A stretch of DNA of 64,000 nt from Trichomonas vaginalis G3 (GCF_026262505.1 NC_067206.1:27543896-27607895); one strand, 5' to 3'; counted from the stretch's first letter, positions 38,792 through 50,295 are shown. Numbers and translations are program-made. Notes: generated by a model from the sequence alone, not told the origin.

Positions 38792-39638
38792 ATGCTTTCA
38801 ATAGAAAAAGAAAATTCAAGAGTTGCTACAACTAAACCATTAGATGAACTTTTTACGAATGTCGGTCAAAAGTTTGAGACAGAGACCGTAAAGCATGAAG
38901 GCTATCGTTTTGACTACCCATTAAGATGGCTAAGAGACCCATCTGTCACAAAAGCTATTGGCTTTCGTAGAATGAAGTTTGTGTCTGTAGAAGATAAAAG
39001 TTTTCCATTTATTGTAAGGTTTCATATAGATTATATATCTGAAGGGAAACGAAAAATGTGGGAAGAAATTGAGCTAATACAAGTTGACCTTTCATCTTCT
39101 CTACAGACTGCGTTAAAAAATATAGAAGATAATAAATTCATGATTAAAATATGCTGATGAATATGCAAATACCGAGAGCACACTTTATGTGAGAATTGTA
39201 TATGACAAACAAAATTCCACAAGTGTCATTTCAAATCTACGAAGACAATCCAAAGAAAGACGAACAAATATATACAGAATTCACTGCAATGTCATGGTAT
39301 TATTTGCAAAGAATGTTTAAATCAGAAAGTCGAACTTCCTTTAGCAAATATTTACAGTCGATATGCAAAGATGATAACCATATTTATTTAAAGATGTTTT
39401 CGACCCAGCTGCTATTATTGTTCATGCTTCATTTTCTGGCGCCCAAAAACTCTTTCTTATGCTTGGCAAATGACTTTTACGAAAACCTACAAAGTTATAT
39501 GAACCGCCGAGTGGAAGTATTTCAGACTTTCAAGTATGGTTTACTACAGATGGAAGAAAAAGAATAATTCCATTATACCATGCGTTTTACTTAGAACTTA
39601 GTTTCATATACAACTACTATCGAACGGTAAAAATATAA
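38792..39638 (+). pseudogene. Maverick: virion-like protein, paralog B (broken)
   Basis: It starts MLSIEKENSRVATTKPLDEL and carries YRFDYPLRWLRDPSVTKAIG, matching paralog A at 32218-33078. The C-terminal text also matches (LELSFIYNYY). It lies in the opposite orientation to paralog A. Broken in a few places. Confidence 0.6.
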
Positions 39639-39883
39639 TTTTTTAATACGGTTGAGGTTTGGATTTGGTTGCCAACTAGACTGTGGTGCAGGTTCAGGCT
39701 GTTGTATAACAGGAGCTTGCTCTTCTGGTTCAGGGTCTTTAGGTATAATACCAACAAACTGACCTACTCTTTTACCAATATTTTTGACTCCGTTCCAAAT
39801 TCCTCTTCTACGGTTTTTTTTCCATTCCATATACCTCTTCCAACATTTCGAAAGAAGTTTCCTATTCTTCCAAAGAAACCCAT
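39591..39883 (-). pseudogene. Maverick: second amphipathic MG-start protein (broken)
   Basis: From 39883 it begins MGFFGRIG behind TTTTTACATATAGTAAA, followed by amphipathic basic sequence (GIWNGVKNIGKRVGQFVG) and a proline/glutamine tail. Same layout as the protein at 36100-36501. Broken. Confidence 0.5.
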
Positions 39884-39901
39884 TTTACTATATGTAAAAA
39901 T

Positions 39902-40262
39902 CTAATGTCCGCCTAGTCTCTTACGTTTCCTGTTGAGTTCCATAGCATTCTTTAACTGGAGCTCATACATTCTGTTTCTCCTCTGGTAGAAAACATACTC
40001 TGGGTCAACTCCTGTGTTCGCGTCATCTGCATAAAGTTGTTTATATCCCACCTCAGGGTTTGTATAAAACTCTTTCCATCTCATATTGCATACCATGGTG
40101 GCAAACCTAACGCAGCGTCATTTGACATGGCAGTTTGCATTTGTACATCTGTTGGCACTTGACCATAGTTTGCCATTGCAGTTTGTATTCTAACTTCATT
40201 TGGAAATATTCTCTGGGTTTGGTTCCAGGTTGCTGTGCATTCGCTAAGTTCTGTGCGTCCAT
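39902..40262 (-). pseudogene. Maverick: small Q/M-rich protein region, unknown (broken)
   Basis: The start at 40262 (MDAQNLANAQQPGTKP) follows TTTTTATCTAATATTAA. Further text includes two similar segments, VRIQTAMANYGQVPTD and VQMQTAMSNDAALG, and a basic end LNRKRKRLGGH. Function unknown. Broken. Confidence 0.45.
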
Positions 40263-40285
40263 TTAATATTAGATAAAAATATCTC

Positions 40286-40417
40286 TTACGAGTACATATG
40301 CTGAACATTTGCAGGCATTGGTTCATCTTCATATTCTCTATATCTTTCTGCCACGTCAAATAAGTAAATGACACAATGGAAAAAACCTAAAACAAGTAGT
40401 CCTATTTCAAACCACAT
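40286..40417 (-). CDS. Maverick: 43-aa single-pass membrane peptide
   Basis: The frame from 40417 reads MWFEIGLLVLGFFHCVIYLF and then a charged tail ending VQHMYS. One clear hydrophobic segment covers residues 4-20. The leader ATTTTACTAGTAAGTAA has the element's promoter-like layout (11 bases to ATG), supporting expression. Function unknown; a membrane role in the virion or host cell is possible. Confidence 0.5.
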   Translation of the reverse strand: MWFEIGLLVLGFFHCVIYLFDVAERYREYEDEPMPANVQHMYS

Positions 40418-40460
40418 TTACTTACTAGTAAAATTTCTTTGTTATGACACTTTCTCCAGT

Positions 40461-41219
40461 TTATAGACCTCTCTCATATTCTATCTTATCGTATCTAAAC
40501 TCATAGTCATGTATGTCCTCTAACCATCTCATGACACTTTCCAAACCACTTTTATCGGATGTAAAGTAAAAGCATGGATGGTTATGTAAAACGTCTAAAG
40601 TTTCTAAAGAGTCTCTCAAAGTCCAGTCTACTTGGTATTGAAAATCCCATGTGTTATAGAACGGCGGGTCCACTATAAAGAAAACATTTTCCTTGTCTTT
40701 ATATTTTTCATACAACTCTGTCCAATGACATCTCACAAACTCTATACCCTCAATATATTTTTCTATGTTCTCTTTGAAAACATTTGTATAGTTAAGATAT
40801 AAAACTTTTGACATAAGTGTTTCAATGTCATGAACTCTTATAGCACCACTATATAATAGTCTAGCAGATATACTATCCCAGTCAATATACTCTGCCTTTT
40901 TCAAAACCTCTCTGACAGTATTTTTCTTATCTAATGGTATACGTTCCATCTTACCTATAGGTATCTTTTCTTTTAACTCTTTCAATATTTTGTTTGTGTC
41001 TGGTATATGTTTGAGACGGTTCATATAGTTGTCGAAGTCATTGCATATAATCTTTGAGTCTGGGAATACGGTATGGCACAGATGGGATATATAGAAACTT
41101 CCACCGAACAAATCTACAAATGTTAGACCATTCGGTAGTTTCTTAAGTTCTCTCAATAGAATATCTTTACATCTACTCTTATTTCCAAAGAAGGGTAACG
41201 GTGGTTTTGTAAAATTCAT
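40461..41219 (-). CDS. Maverick: D12-class N6-adenine DNA methyltransferase
   Basis: From the ATG at 41219 the protein is ~252 aa: MNFTKPPLPFFGNKS (cofactor-binding start), FVDLFGGSFYIS (motif I), CNDFDNY, and the catalytic DPPF in FFIVDPPFYNTWD. This order is that of Dam/D12 adenine methyltransferases. It would transfer a methyl group from S-adenosylmethionine to adenine N6 in DNA. A longer frame reaches 41276, but TTTTTA 13 bases before 41219 favours this start. The same gene begins in the other Maverick at 133. N6-adenine methylation is reported in Trichomonas and has been linked to Maverick-type enzymes. Looks whole. Confidence 0.85.
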   Translation of the reverse strand: MNFTKPPLPFFGNKSRCKDILLRELKKLPNGLTFVDLFGGSFYISHLCHTVFPDSKIICNDFDNYMNRLKHIPDTNKILKELKEKIPIGKMERIPLDKKNTVREVLKKAEYIDWDSISARLLYSGAIRVHDIETLMSKVLYLNYTNVFKENIEKYIEGIEFVRCHWTELYEKYKDKENVFFIVDPPFYNTWDFQYQVDWTLRDSLETLDVLHNHPCFYFTSDKSGLESVMRWLEDIHDYEFRYDKIEYERGL

Positions 41220-41293
41220 TTTATATATATAATAAAAATGTTTTTTCCTGAAAAGTGACAGAAAAGTGACAAACATGAAAACTACTCGGTTAA

Positions 41294-42667
41294 GGTTTTT
41301 GACAGATGTTTTATTGTGACTTCTTCGTAAAGACTTTGTTGAGATTTCTTCGTAAATGAGTGTAAATGACCCAAAAATATATTTTAGGGTAGAAGGGTAT
41401 ATCTACCCCGTTTTCTACCCTCTTTTCTACCCTCTTGAATTTTCATGAATTTCTTCGTAAAGACTTTGTTAAGACTTCTTCGTAAAGACTTTGTTAAGAC
41501 TTCTTCGTAAAGACTTTGTTGAGACTTCTTCGTAAAGACTTTGTTGAGACTTCTTCATCTAATTTCTCATGAACTTTCTTGTCTATGTTTTGTCAAGATT
41601 TCTTCGTAAAGACTTTGTTGAGATTTCTTCGTAAATGACCCAAAAATATATTTTAGGGTAGAAGGGTATATCTACCCCGTTTTCTACCCTCTTTTCTACC
41701 CTCTTGAATTTTCATGAATTTCTTCGTAAAGACTTTGTTAAGACTTCTTCATCTAATTTCTCATGAACTTTCTTGTCTATGTTTTGTTAAGATTTCTTCG
41801 TAAAGACTTTGTTGAGATTTCTTCATAAATGACCCTAGTAGTATATTTTTGGTGTAAAATTCATGAAAATTCAAGAGGGTAGAAATGAGGGTAGAAAACG
41901 GGGTAGATATACCCTTCTACCCTAAAATATATTTTTGGTGTAAAATTCATGAAAATTCAAGAGGGTAGAAAAGAGGGTAGAAAACGGGGTAGATATACCC
42001 TTCTACCCTAAAATATATTTTTGGGTCATTTACACTCATGAACTTTCTTGTCTATGTTTTGTTAAGATTTCTTCGTAAAGACTTTGTTGAGATTTCTTCG
42101 TAAATGACCCTAGTAGTATATTTTTGGTGTAAAATTCATGAAAATTCAAGAGGGTAGAAAAGAGGGTAGAAAACGGGGTAGATATACCCTTCTACCCTAG
42201 TAGTATATTTTTGGGTCATTTACACTCATGAACTTTCTTGTCTATGTTTTGTTAAGATTTCTTCGTAAAGACTTTGTTGAGATTTCTTCGTAAAGACTTT
42301 GTCAAGATTTCTTCATAAAGACTTTGTCAAGACTTCTTCGTAAATATTTTGTCAAGACTTCTTCATAAAGACTTTGTCAAGATTTCTTCATAAAGACTTT
42401 GTCAAGACTTCTTCGTAAAGACTTTGTCAAGACTTCTTCGTAAATGTTTTGTTAAGACTTCTTCGTAAATGTTTTGTTAAGACTTCTTCGTAAAGACTTT
42501 GTCAAGACTTCTTCGTAAAGACTTTGTTGAGATTTCTTCGTAAAGACTTTGTTGAGATTTCTTCGTAAAGACTTTGTTGAGATTTCTTCGTAAATGTTTT
42601 GTCAAGACTTCATTTATACTAAACATCTTCGGGGCTAGAGGGCACGAAGTGCCTGGAAGCCCCACTA

Positions 42668-42733
<66 letters not shown>
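41294..42733. repeat. Right terminal inverted repeat of the Maverick (~1440 bp)
   Basis: Reverse complement of the left arm: GGTTTTTGACAG, then tandem ~24 bp units (CTTCTTCGTAAAGACTTTGT type). Five GGGTAGA modules interrupt them (about 41372-41448, 41641-41718, 41855-41936, 41947-42021 and 42133-42212), followed by the terminal hairpin and 64 T. It is longer than the left arm through extra repeats and modules. Confidence 0.88.
42631..42663. other. Terminal nested hairpin, right end
   Basis: An outer stem GGGGCT/AGCCCC encloses an inner stem GGCAC/GTGCC with a GAA loop. Mirror of 17817-17849. Confidence 0.65.
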
Positions 42734-42735
<2 letters not shown>

Positions 42736-42739
42736 AGTT
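42734..42739. repeat. Right target-site duplication TGAGTT
   Basis: Matches 17777-17782. The host sequence resumes as ATATTGATGTC at 42740. Confidence 0.85.
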
Positions 42740-43512
42740 ATATTGATGTCTATTTAATATATGAAAAAAAATATCAAAATGAAAATGAGATGGGAAATTT
42801 AACTATGTTCACAATCTGACATATAAATTTCATATAACCATCTATATTTATACCTGAGTGTTTCATATATTCATCAATATTCTGAATAAAATGTAAAATT
42901 TTTATGAAGACAAAGTTTGACCATAAGAAATCTTCCACCATGAAGCTTTAGTATGATTACATATCACATGAATATAAATTTATTTGACATTTCTACATAA
43001 ACTGTGAAAATCAAAAGAGGAAACTATCAATTTTTGAATAGTTTACATTTCTAATGATAATAGTACCTAAACTGAGAGTGAGGGTAAATTATCAAACATG
43101 TGAGCCCGAATAAGCAGAACATGCAATATGTAGTTGCTTCTAGTTATGCTTAAATTTCTGTTTGAAGCTAGAATTAAATTTCAAAATCTTAAATTTTGAA
43201 GTTAAATCCGACGTTCAATATAAATTTATTTTATTAACTTCTTTTAATAATAAATATTAATTTTAATTTTATGTTGGATTTTTATCTTGAAACTGAGGCG
43301 AAAACGATAAATCTCATTTTCATCTCAATTTTTCTGAGTCTCTTAAAAAGTGTTTATATTAATGTAGAGAATTGAAATTTATGGCATTTAAGTTAAAACA
43401 CTTGATCTAATAAATAGAAAAGCTTAGTAGCAATTACTTTTTTTTTTAAATTTAATTTAATTTATTTTTTTTATTGGATTTTTAATTTGTAAAGTTTCAT
43501 TTTCTCATTTGG

Positions 43513-45544
43513 ATGAGTCAAGCTCATATTCAAGATTATGAACATATTGCTTCTCATATCAGTGAATATATTGACGAAGGTAATTTCTTTGATGTATTTG
43601 AAATAGAAGACATCAAAAAGATCATGAAAATTTCAAATTTTACAGCAAATGGCTTCATTGCTCTTCTTGAGCAGTCACATCCTACTATCAATGCAAATAA
43701 ATTATATGCTTGTACTCGAAATGCTAATATTTATATTCAAAACTTTGAAGATGTTATTTCAACACTGAAATCAATCAAAAAGTACATGAAACTCAGAATA
43801 CTTAATAGTATTGTTGACTTTTTAGATTCCAAAGGAAAAGAAATATACGATTCTACAGAGAAAATCCAAAAACTTCAAACAGAGCTAAACGAAATTCCAA
43901 AAAAAAAAAGTGACAACGAAATACAATCACTTCAATCTCAACTCAATCAAATCAATGAAGAAAGCAACAAATTAAAAGAAAAACTCAATGAAATGGAAAG
44001 TAACACCAATCAAGCCGATGAAACAATTTTATCAAAAATTAAAGAGCTAAAGGAATCAGATGATTTCGAAAGTATCTACAATTTCCTTGATGAGCTTTCA
44101 TCTCAAGGAAATCGAAAAATGATTTCAAAAGCATGTGAAGAAGGACTTTGGAAGAAGACAACTACTGTACATTTTCGAGATGATGGTGATGAGTTTGATG
44201 AAAGGAATGTACTTCATGTAGCAAGTAATAAAGGAAATCTCAAACTTGTCAAATCTCTCATTGAATGCGGCTGTGATAAAGGTACAAAGAGTTCACGTGG
44301 CTTGACTCCACTCAATTATGCATCATGGCATGGTCATATTGAAATTGTTAAATATCTTATCTCTAATGGAGCTGATAAAGAAGCAAAGGATAATGCTGGA
44401 TCTACTCCACTCATTTATGCATCATCTAATGGTCATCTTGAAGTTGTTAAATATCTTATCTCTGTTGGTGCTGATAAAGAAGCAAAGAATAATGATGGAT
44501 GGACTCCACTCATTTGGGCATCAAGAAATGGTCATCTTGAAGTTGTTAAATATCTTATCTCTGTTGGTGCTGATAAAGAAGCAAAGAATAATGATGGAAA
44601 TACTCCACTCATTTGTGCATCAGAAGAAGGTCATCTTGAAGTTGTTCAATATTTAATCTCTATTGGAGCTAACAAAGAAGCAAAGAATAATAATGGATCT
44701 ACTCCACTCATTTTGCATCATCTAATGGTCATCTTGAAGTTGTTCAATATCTTATCTCTAATGGAGCTGATAAAGAAGCAAAGAATAAATATGGATGGAC
44801 TCCACTCATTTTTGCATCAGCTAATGGTCATCTTGAAGTTGTTCAATATCTTATCTCTGTTGGTGCTGATAAAGAAGCAAAGATAATGATGGAAATACTC
44901 CACTCATTTTTGCATCAGCTAATGGTCATCTTGAAGTTGTTCAATATCTTATCTCTAATGGAGCTGATAAAGAAGCAAAGGATAATCGGGAAATGACTCC
45001 ACTCATTTGGGCATCAAGATATTGTAAACTTGAAGTTGTTCAATATCTTATCTCTAATGGAGCTGATAAAGAAGCAAAGAATAATAATGGATGGACTCCA
45101 CTCATTTGGGCATCAAGATATGGTCATCTTGAAGTTGTTCAATATTTAATCTCTAATGGAGCTGATAAAGAAGCAAAGGATAAATATGGATATACTCCAC
45201 TCATTTTTGCATCAGTTACCGGTCATCTTGAAGTTGTTCAATATCTTATCTCTAATGGAGCTAACAAAGAAGCAAAGGATAATGATGGATGGACTCCACT
45301 CATTTGGGCATCAAGATATGGTCATCTTGATGTTGTTAAATATCTTATCTCTAATGGAGCTGATAAAGAAGCAAAGAATAATAATGGATCTACTCCACTC
45401 ATTTGTGCATCAGAAGAAGGTCATCTTGAAGTTGTTCAATATCTTATCTCTAATGGAGCTGATAAAGAAGCAAAGAATAATGATGGAAAAACGGCATTAG
45501 ATCTTGCAACAGACAATGTAAAAAATTATCTAAAATCTTTATGA
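43513..45544 (+). pseudogene. Ankyrin-repeat gene, copy 3, two one-base deletions
   Basis: The same 13-repeat gene as copy 2. One base is lost near 44713 (CATTTTGCATC where copy 2 has CATTTATGCATC). Another is lost near 44883 (AAAGATAATG against AAAGAGTAATG). The first puts the frame out after residue ~400, ending at 44886. The proper frame is open again from about 44900 to the normal stop. The N-terminal part also has K for Q at residue 131. Two isolated one-base losses in an otherwise identical copy could be sequencing error. Confidence 0.8.
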
Positions 45545-45650
45545 AGACTGTAGATTATATAATTTAAGTTGTAATGGAGATAAATAAATAAAAAGATATC
45601 TTTTATTTGTAATATAACATAAATATATATAGATATATATAAATACAAAT

Positions 45651-48600
45651 TTATCTAATGTCGATGTTACCTCGACCACCACCACGGGAACGAGTTCTTG
45701 GTTGACGACGAACTTCTTCGTTTCGATGTGCTTCAAAGTTTTCGTTACGAACACCTTCGGGAATATCAAGATGAGGTTCATCTCGTTTAGGACGCTCGAT
45801 TCTGATTTCGTGAACTGGCTGTTGAAGTTTCTTGTTCTTGTTATTCTTATTGTTGTTATTATTGTTACTTTGTTCTTCGGAAGATCTCGGTAGTTTGTAC
45901 TCGGCGAACTTAGAATTTTGTTTTTGAGATTCTGGATGTTTTGGTTTTTCTTCTGTTTTATGTTCATCACCAACATACTCTGCAAAATTTGTTTTCTGTT
46001 TCTGTTTCTTATTCTTTTGGTTTTGATTTTGTTGTTTCTTTTGATTCTGTTTGTTTTTGTTTCCGGTTTTATCTTGATCTTTGTCTTTGTCCTTGTTTTG
46101 TTGTTCTTGTTGTTTTGGTTTGGATTTTCATTTTTGTTGTGGTTGTTGTTCTGGATTGGAATCTGGTTTCTTAAGGAATATATCTCGTTTCTTTCGATTA
46201 CGGTTGCGGTCGATTTGGACAAGATGAGAATCGAATTCAAGATGTGATTCAACAAGTTTTCCACTTGCTGATTTCAAGTTGTTCATCTCTGATGAAATGA
46301 TTGGATACATCTGGTCAATGCCAAGGTAACAATCGGAAAGCATGTAAATCCATGCACTTCCTGGAATTCTTTCTTGGCATTGGATGGTGACAACATGTGT
46401 TTCCTTCTTAAGTTGAACACGGCGGTGACCAAACAACTTACCTGTGGATGGATCGCCAACAAGAATGAAAAGACTTTGGATACCTTTACGCGTGAAGTGT
46501 GGAGAAATGACTTGTGAACCAAGTGTTCCTGAGATGTGTTCCAATGTGATACGGACTGCCATGCCGTTGGTGGAAATCAAATGTGACATGTTTCTTGAAA
46601 AGAACAACTCGATCTTTGATGAATTCGGTGCCTGGAAGAGGTGTGTCTTTGAACAAGATTTGAGGAAGCAAGTTGATGTTTTGTTGCTGAAGTTGTTTGA
46701 ATAACTGAACATCAACTAATGCTTGGATAGAGTTCTGGTCGTGCCAGCAGCCTTGGACAAGCATCTGGGTGAGAATGCTTGCATTGATGACGGCGTTAAG
46801 TTCGCCTCGGATGGCGGCGATCTCCGAGAAACATCCGACAATTCGAAGAGCTTGGTCAAGAACCGATGCCAAATCGGTGATGAAATCGGGAATAGGCATC
46901 TCACGACGAGAAAAGTAGTACTGGCACATGAAGAATGCTTTGGTGTGAGGAGAATCAATGGGATCTTCGGTCTTGAAGCGTGGAGTCATGTCCATGACAA
47001 CTTCGTCTTCTGAGTGACGAACTGGGACTTGTTTGAATTCCTGTGCCATGCAGATAAGACGAAGAAGAGAAACAACGTTGGATGACTCATTCATGCGATC
47101 AATAAACAACTTAACGTCGTCGGGAGAGACATAGAAGATGGATGCAATGCGTCCTTCTGGTGTTGGATTGATGTGTCCTTCCAAGTTGACACTGATGCAG
47201 TGTTTGTCTGTCAACGCTTTGATGATGTTCGATGAAACTTCTTCCAATGTGATGTTCTCGTAATAACCGGGATTCTTATCAAGACGGATTGCAAAGAATG
47301 AACGTTTAAGCCATGACATAAGTGACTTCTTAGATTTGATACGACCTGATGCAATCTCAGCATTGGCGTGTTCACTAGCGTGTTCGAATAAGTTAGATTC
47401 GACTGGAAGAGGAGAGTTGATGAATCGCTTCAAGAAATCTTTACGACCTTCCTCGCAAAGAATCATGACAATGCCTTCTGTGTCGAACTGAGGACGACCA
47501 GCACGACCCATCATCTGCTGCATTTCAGTGCTAGAGTATGGAATGTATTGGCATGTCTTAGCGTCGTGGAACTCAGTGCCTTTGATGACAACAAAATGTG
47601 CAGGAAGATTGACACCCCATGCCAATGTGGCTGTAGCAACTAACAACTTCATCTTACCTGATGCAAACAATTCTTCAACAATCTCGCAGTCACTGGAAAC
47701 TAAACCTGCGTGATGCAAACCAATACCTAAACTAAGACAATGTGACAATGTTTGGTCTTGAACTTTCTGGCTGGCCAATGCGGTCTCTGGTGTAGTGTAA
47801 TAGAATGGTTCGCCTCTGTTCGTTGCGTATGAAATAAGGTCGAATGCTGTCAAACGAGTCTGACGACGTGATGGAACGAAAACAAGTGTTGGTTTGTCAT
47901 TAGAGTACTCACGGATAGCATCTGAAAGTGGTTTGTTCATAGATGCCATTCGAGGACAGAAATGACGACCAGGGAATCCACGGATGAATGTCTTCAATGG
48001 AACAGCGCGCATTTGTGGAGGGAAGTTGTATGTACCACGACGAGAAACACCTAAGAACTCTGCAACATCAAGTGGATTGATAAACATGTGCTCAAACCAA
48101 TGAATCGGACTTTAGTTGGCATCGATTTCATTCGGTCAACAACTGCTTCAATGATGTGGCCACGGTCTGTACCAAGTAAATGTGCTTCATCAATAACAAC
48201 TAAACCAACTGTTTGGACAAAACGACGAACAACAAATCCACGAGAAACGGCATCCCATTTCTCTGGTGTGGCAACAATAAGACTTGCTTTAGCAATAGCA
48301 TTAGAATCTGGGGTGAATTCACCTGTCAATTCAATCAATTTATCGCCGAATTTCATGCGCCAGTCTTGAACACGTTCTGTGACAATAGCTTTAAGAGGAG
48401 CCAGGTAAACTGCTTTTTGTTCGGGATGTGTTGAGAAAAGGCGACAAATCGCAAGTTCGGCAATTGATGTCTTGCCTGCAGCTGTAGGAGCGCAAATCAG
48501 GAGACTTTCATCAGTGCGATATGTCTGGAAGAAAACTTGTGACTGGACTGGGTTAAAGAACTCAAAACCAAACAGTTTTCGATGTTCAATGTTTTCAATA

Positions 48601-49196
48601 GATGTAACTGGGAGTGGACGCAAATTAGGTGGATTAGATTCGAAACTATCGAATGTAGCGCGGTCTGAGTTTTTGATGTAAATGGATTGTGAATCACCAA
48701 CACCTAAAAAGCGGCTAGATGTCATAGTAACTAAATACTTATGACTTTCACAAACTGGAACAAGGTATTCGAATTTGAAGCCATCATTAGCAAGATGTCG
48801 ATCAATTTGGACTTCTTGAGCAAGATACATCTTTTCTCCGTTACCGTCTTCAATGAAGATCCAGAAACTCAATGTGTCGTGAGTAACATGTGGATCCCAT
48901 TTGAATGGAAATGATGCTTCGATGATGATGTTGATGATTTGATCGGAAATCGGTTGATAACGAGTGTCGATTTCGACAATAGGGAATTTGCGTGCAATGT
49001 CTTGTGCGTTGATTGCCATTTGTTCATTACGGAACATAGATTTTAATTCACCTAAATCGGCTGATCGTAAATCATCGAGTTCTAATCCTAAAAACTGGAT
49101 CTTGTAGATAAGTTGGTCGTCTTTTGGAAATGTCATCAACTGACGTAATGGATGGTCAATTCGCTGGCGGCACCACCACATACGGTTTCCCACCAT
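45651..49196 (-). pseudogene. Ski2-like helicase, copy 3, three disrupted sites
   Basis: All motifs of copy 1 are present, but three sites are altered. Near 46126-46137 two offsetting changes (GGATTTTCATTTTTG for GGATGTTTCATTTTG) create a stop in the tail. Near 46592 one T is gained (CATGTTTCTTG). Near 48078 one A is lost (GGATTGATAA for GGATTAGATAA). It shares the V-to-I change of copy 2 (CQYIPYSS). Pseudogene or poor consensus. Confidence 0.8.
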
Positions 49197-50295
49197 TTTC
49201 TTAAAAGGGATAAAAACATTTGTTACAAAAATGAAATACAAATAAATAAATATTTCGCGTGGTGTGGAGCTTTTGGCCAGAAATTATGTTCTAGCCAAAC
49301 GAAGGCCTATACATCGAGCAACATATCATAAATATCGATCTTGTTTATATTTCTTTTTGAAAACATTATTCGAAATGATTTGTGTCAATTGATTCACTAA
49401 GACAATAACGATAATTTCCATTTTGATATTCAATTTTTGAATAGTATTGAAAGATTCACATTTTGATTCACAGTTAAAAGTAGACTATTAAAACAAGATA
49501 CATGATGAAATTCATACTCTGAGTTATATTGATGTCTATTTAATATATGAAAAAAAATATCAAAATGAAAATGAGATGGGAAATTTAACTATGTTCACAA
49601 TCTGACATATAAATTTCATATAACCATCTATATTTATACCTGAGTGTTTCATATATTCATCAATATTCTGAATAAAATGTAAAATTTTTATGAAGACAAA
49701 GTTTGACCATAAGAAATCTTCCACCATGAAGCTTTAGTATGATTACATATCACATGAATATAAATTTATTTGACATTTCTACATAAACTGTGAAAATCAA
49801 AAGAGGAAACTATCAATTTTTGAATAGTTTACATTTCTAATGATAATAGTACCTAAACTGAGAGTGAGGGTAAATTATCAAACATGTGAGCCCGAATAAG
49901 CAGAACATGCAATATGTAGTTGCTTCTAGTTATGCTTAAATTTCTGTTTTGAAGCTAGAATTAAATTTCAAAATCTTAAATTTTGAAGTTAAATCCGACG
50001 TTCAATATAAATTTATTTTATTAACTTCTTTTAATAATAAATATTAATTTTAATTTTATGTTGGATTTTTATCTTGAAACTGAGGCGAAAACGATAAATC
50101 TCATTTTCATCTCAATTTTTCTGAGTCTCTTAAAAGTGTTTATATTAATGTAGAGAATTGAAATTTATGGCATTTAAGTTAAAACACTTGATCTAATAAA
50201 TAGAAAAGCTTAGTAGCAATTACTTTTTTTTTAAATTTAATTTAATTTATTTTTTTTTGGATTTTTAATTTGTAAAGTTTCATTTTCTCATTTGG

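Larger units (their letters stand above)
17783..42733. mobile_element. Maverick/Polinton element, ~25 kb, broken
   Basis: The element is bounded by TGAGTT duplications and terminal A (left) and T (right) tracts. Long inverted repeats are 17783-18669 and 41294-42733. The gene set is diagnostic: protein-primed PolB, retroviral-like integrase, packaging ATPase and a double-jelly-roll capsid. Accessory genes are an SF3 helicase, KilA-N proteins, a phage-type fibre and an adenine methyltransferase. Overall it is broken, with roughly two dozen breaks spread over about ten gene regions, while about ten genes look whole. It is probably young: ends and target duplication are intact, and it lies in a junction of a recently amplified array. 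Some breaks may be assembly error, since host gene copies next to it show similar small homopolymer differences. Confidence 0.93.
42740..49525. repeat. Tandem unit 3, ~6786 bp
   Basis: Two bases shorter than unit 2 and sharing its variants and 13-repeat ankyrin array. Differences are mostly one-base changes in homopolymers. It continues the host array after the Maverick. Confidence 0.9.
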
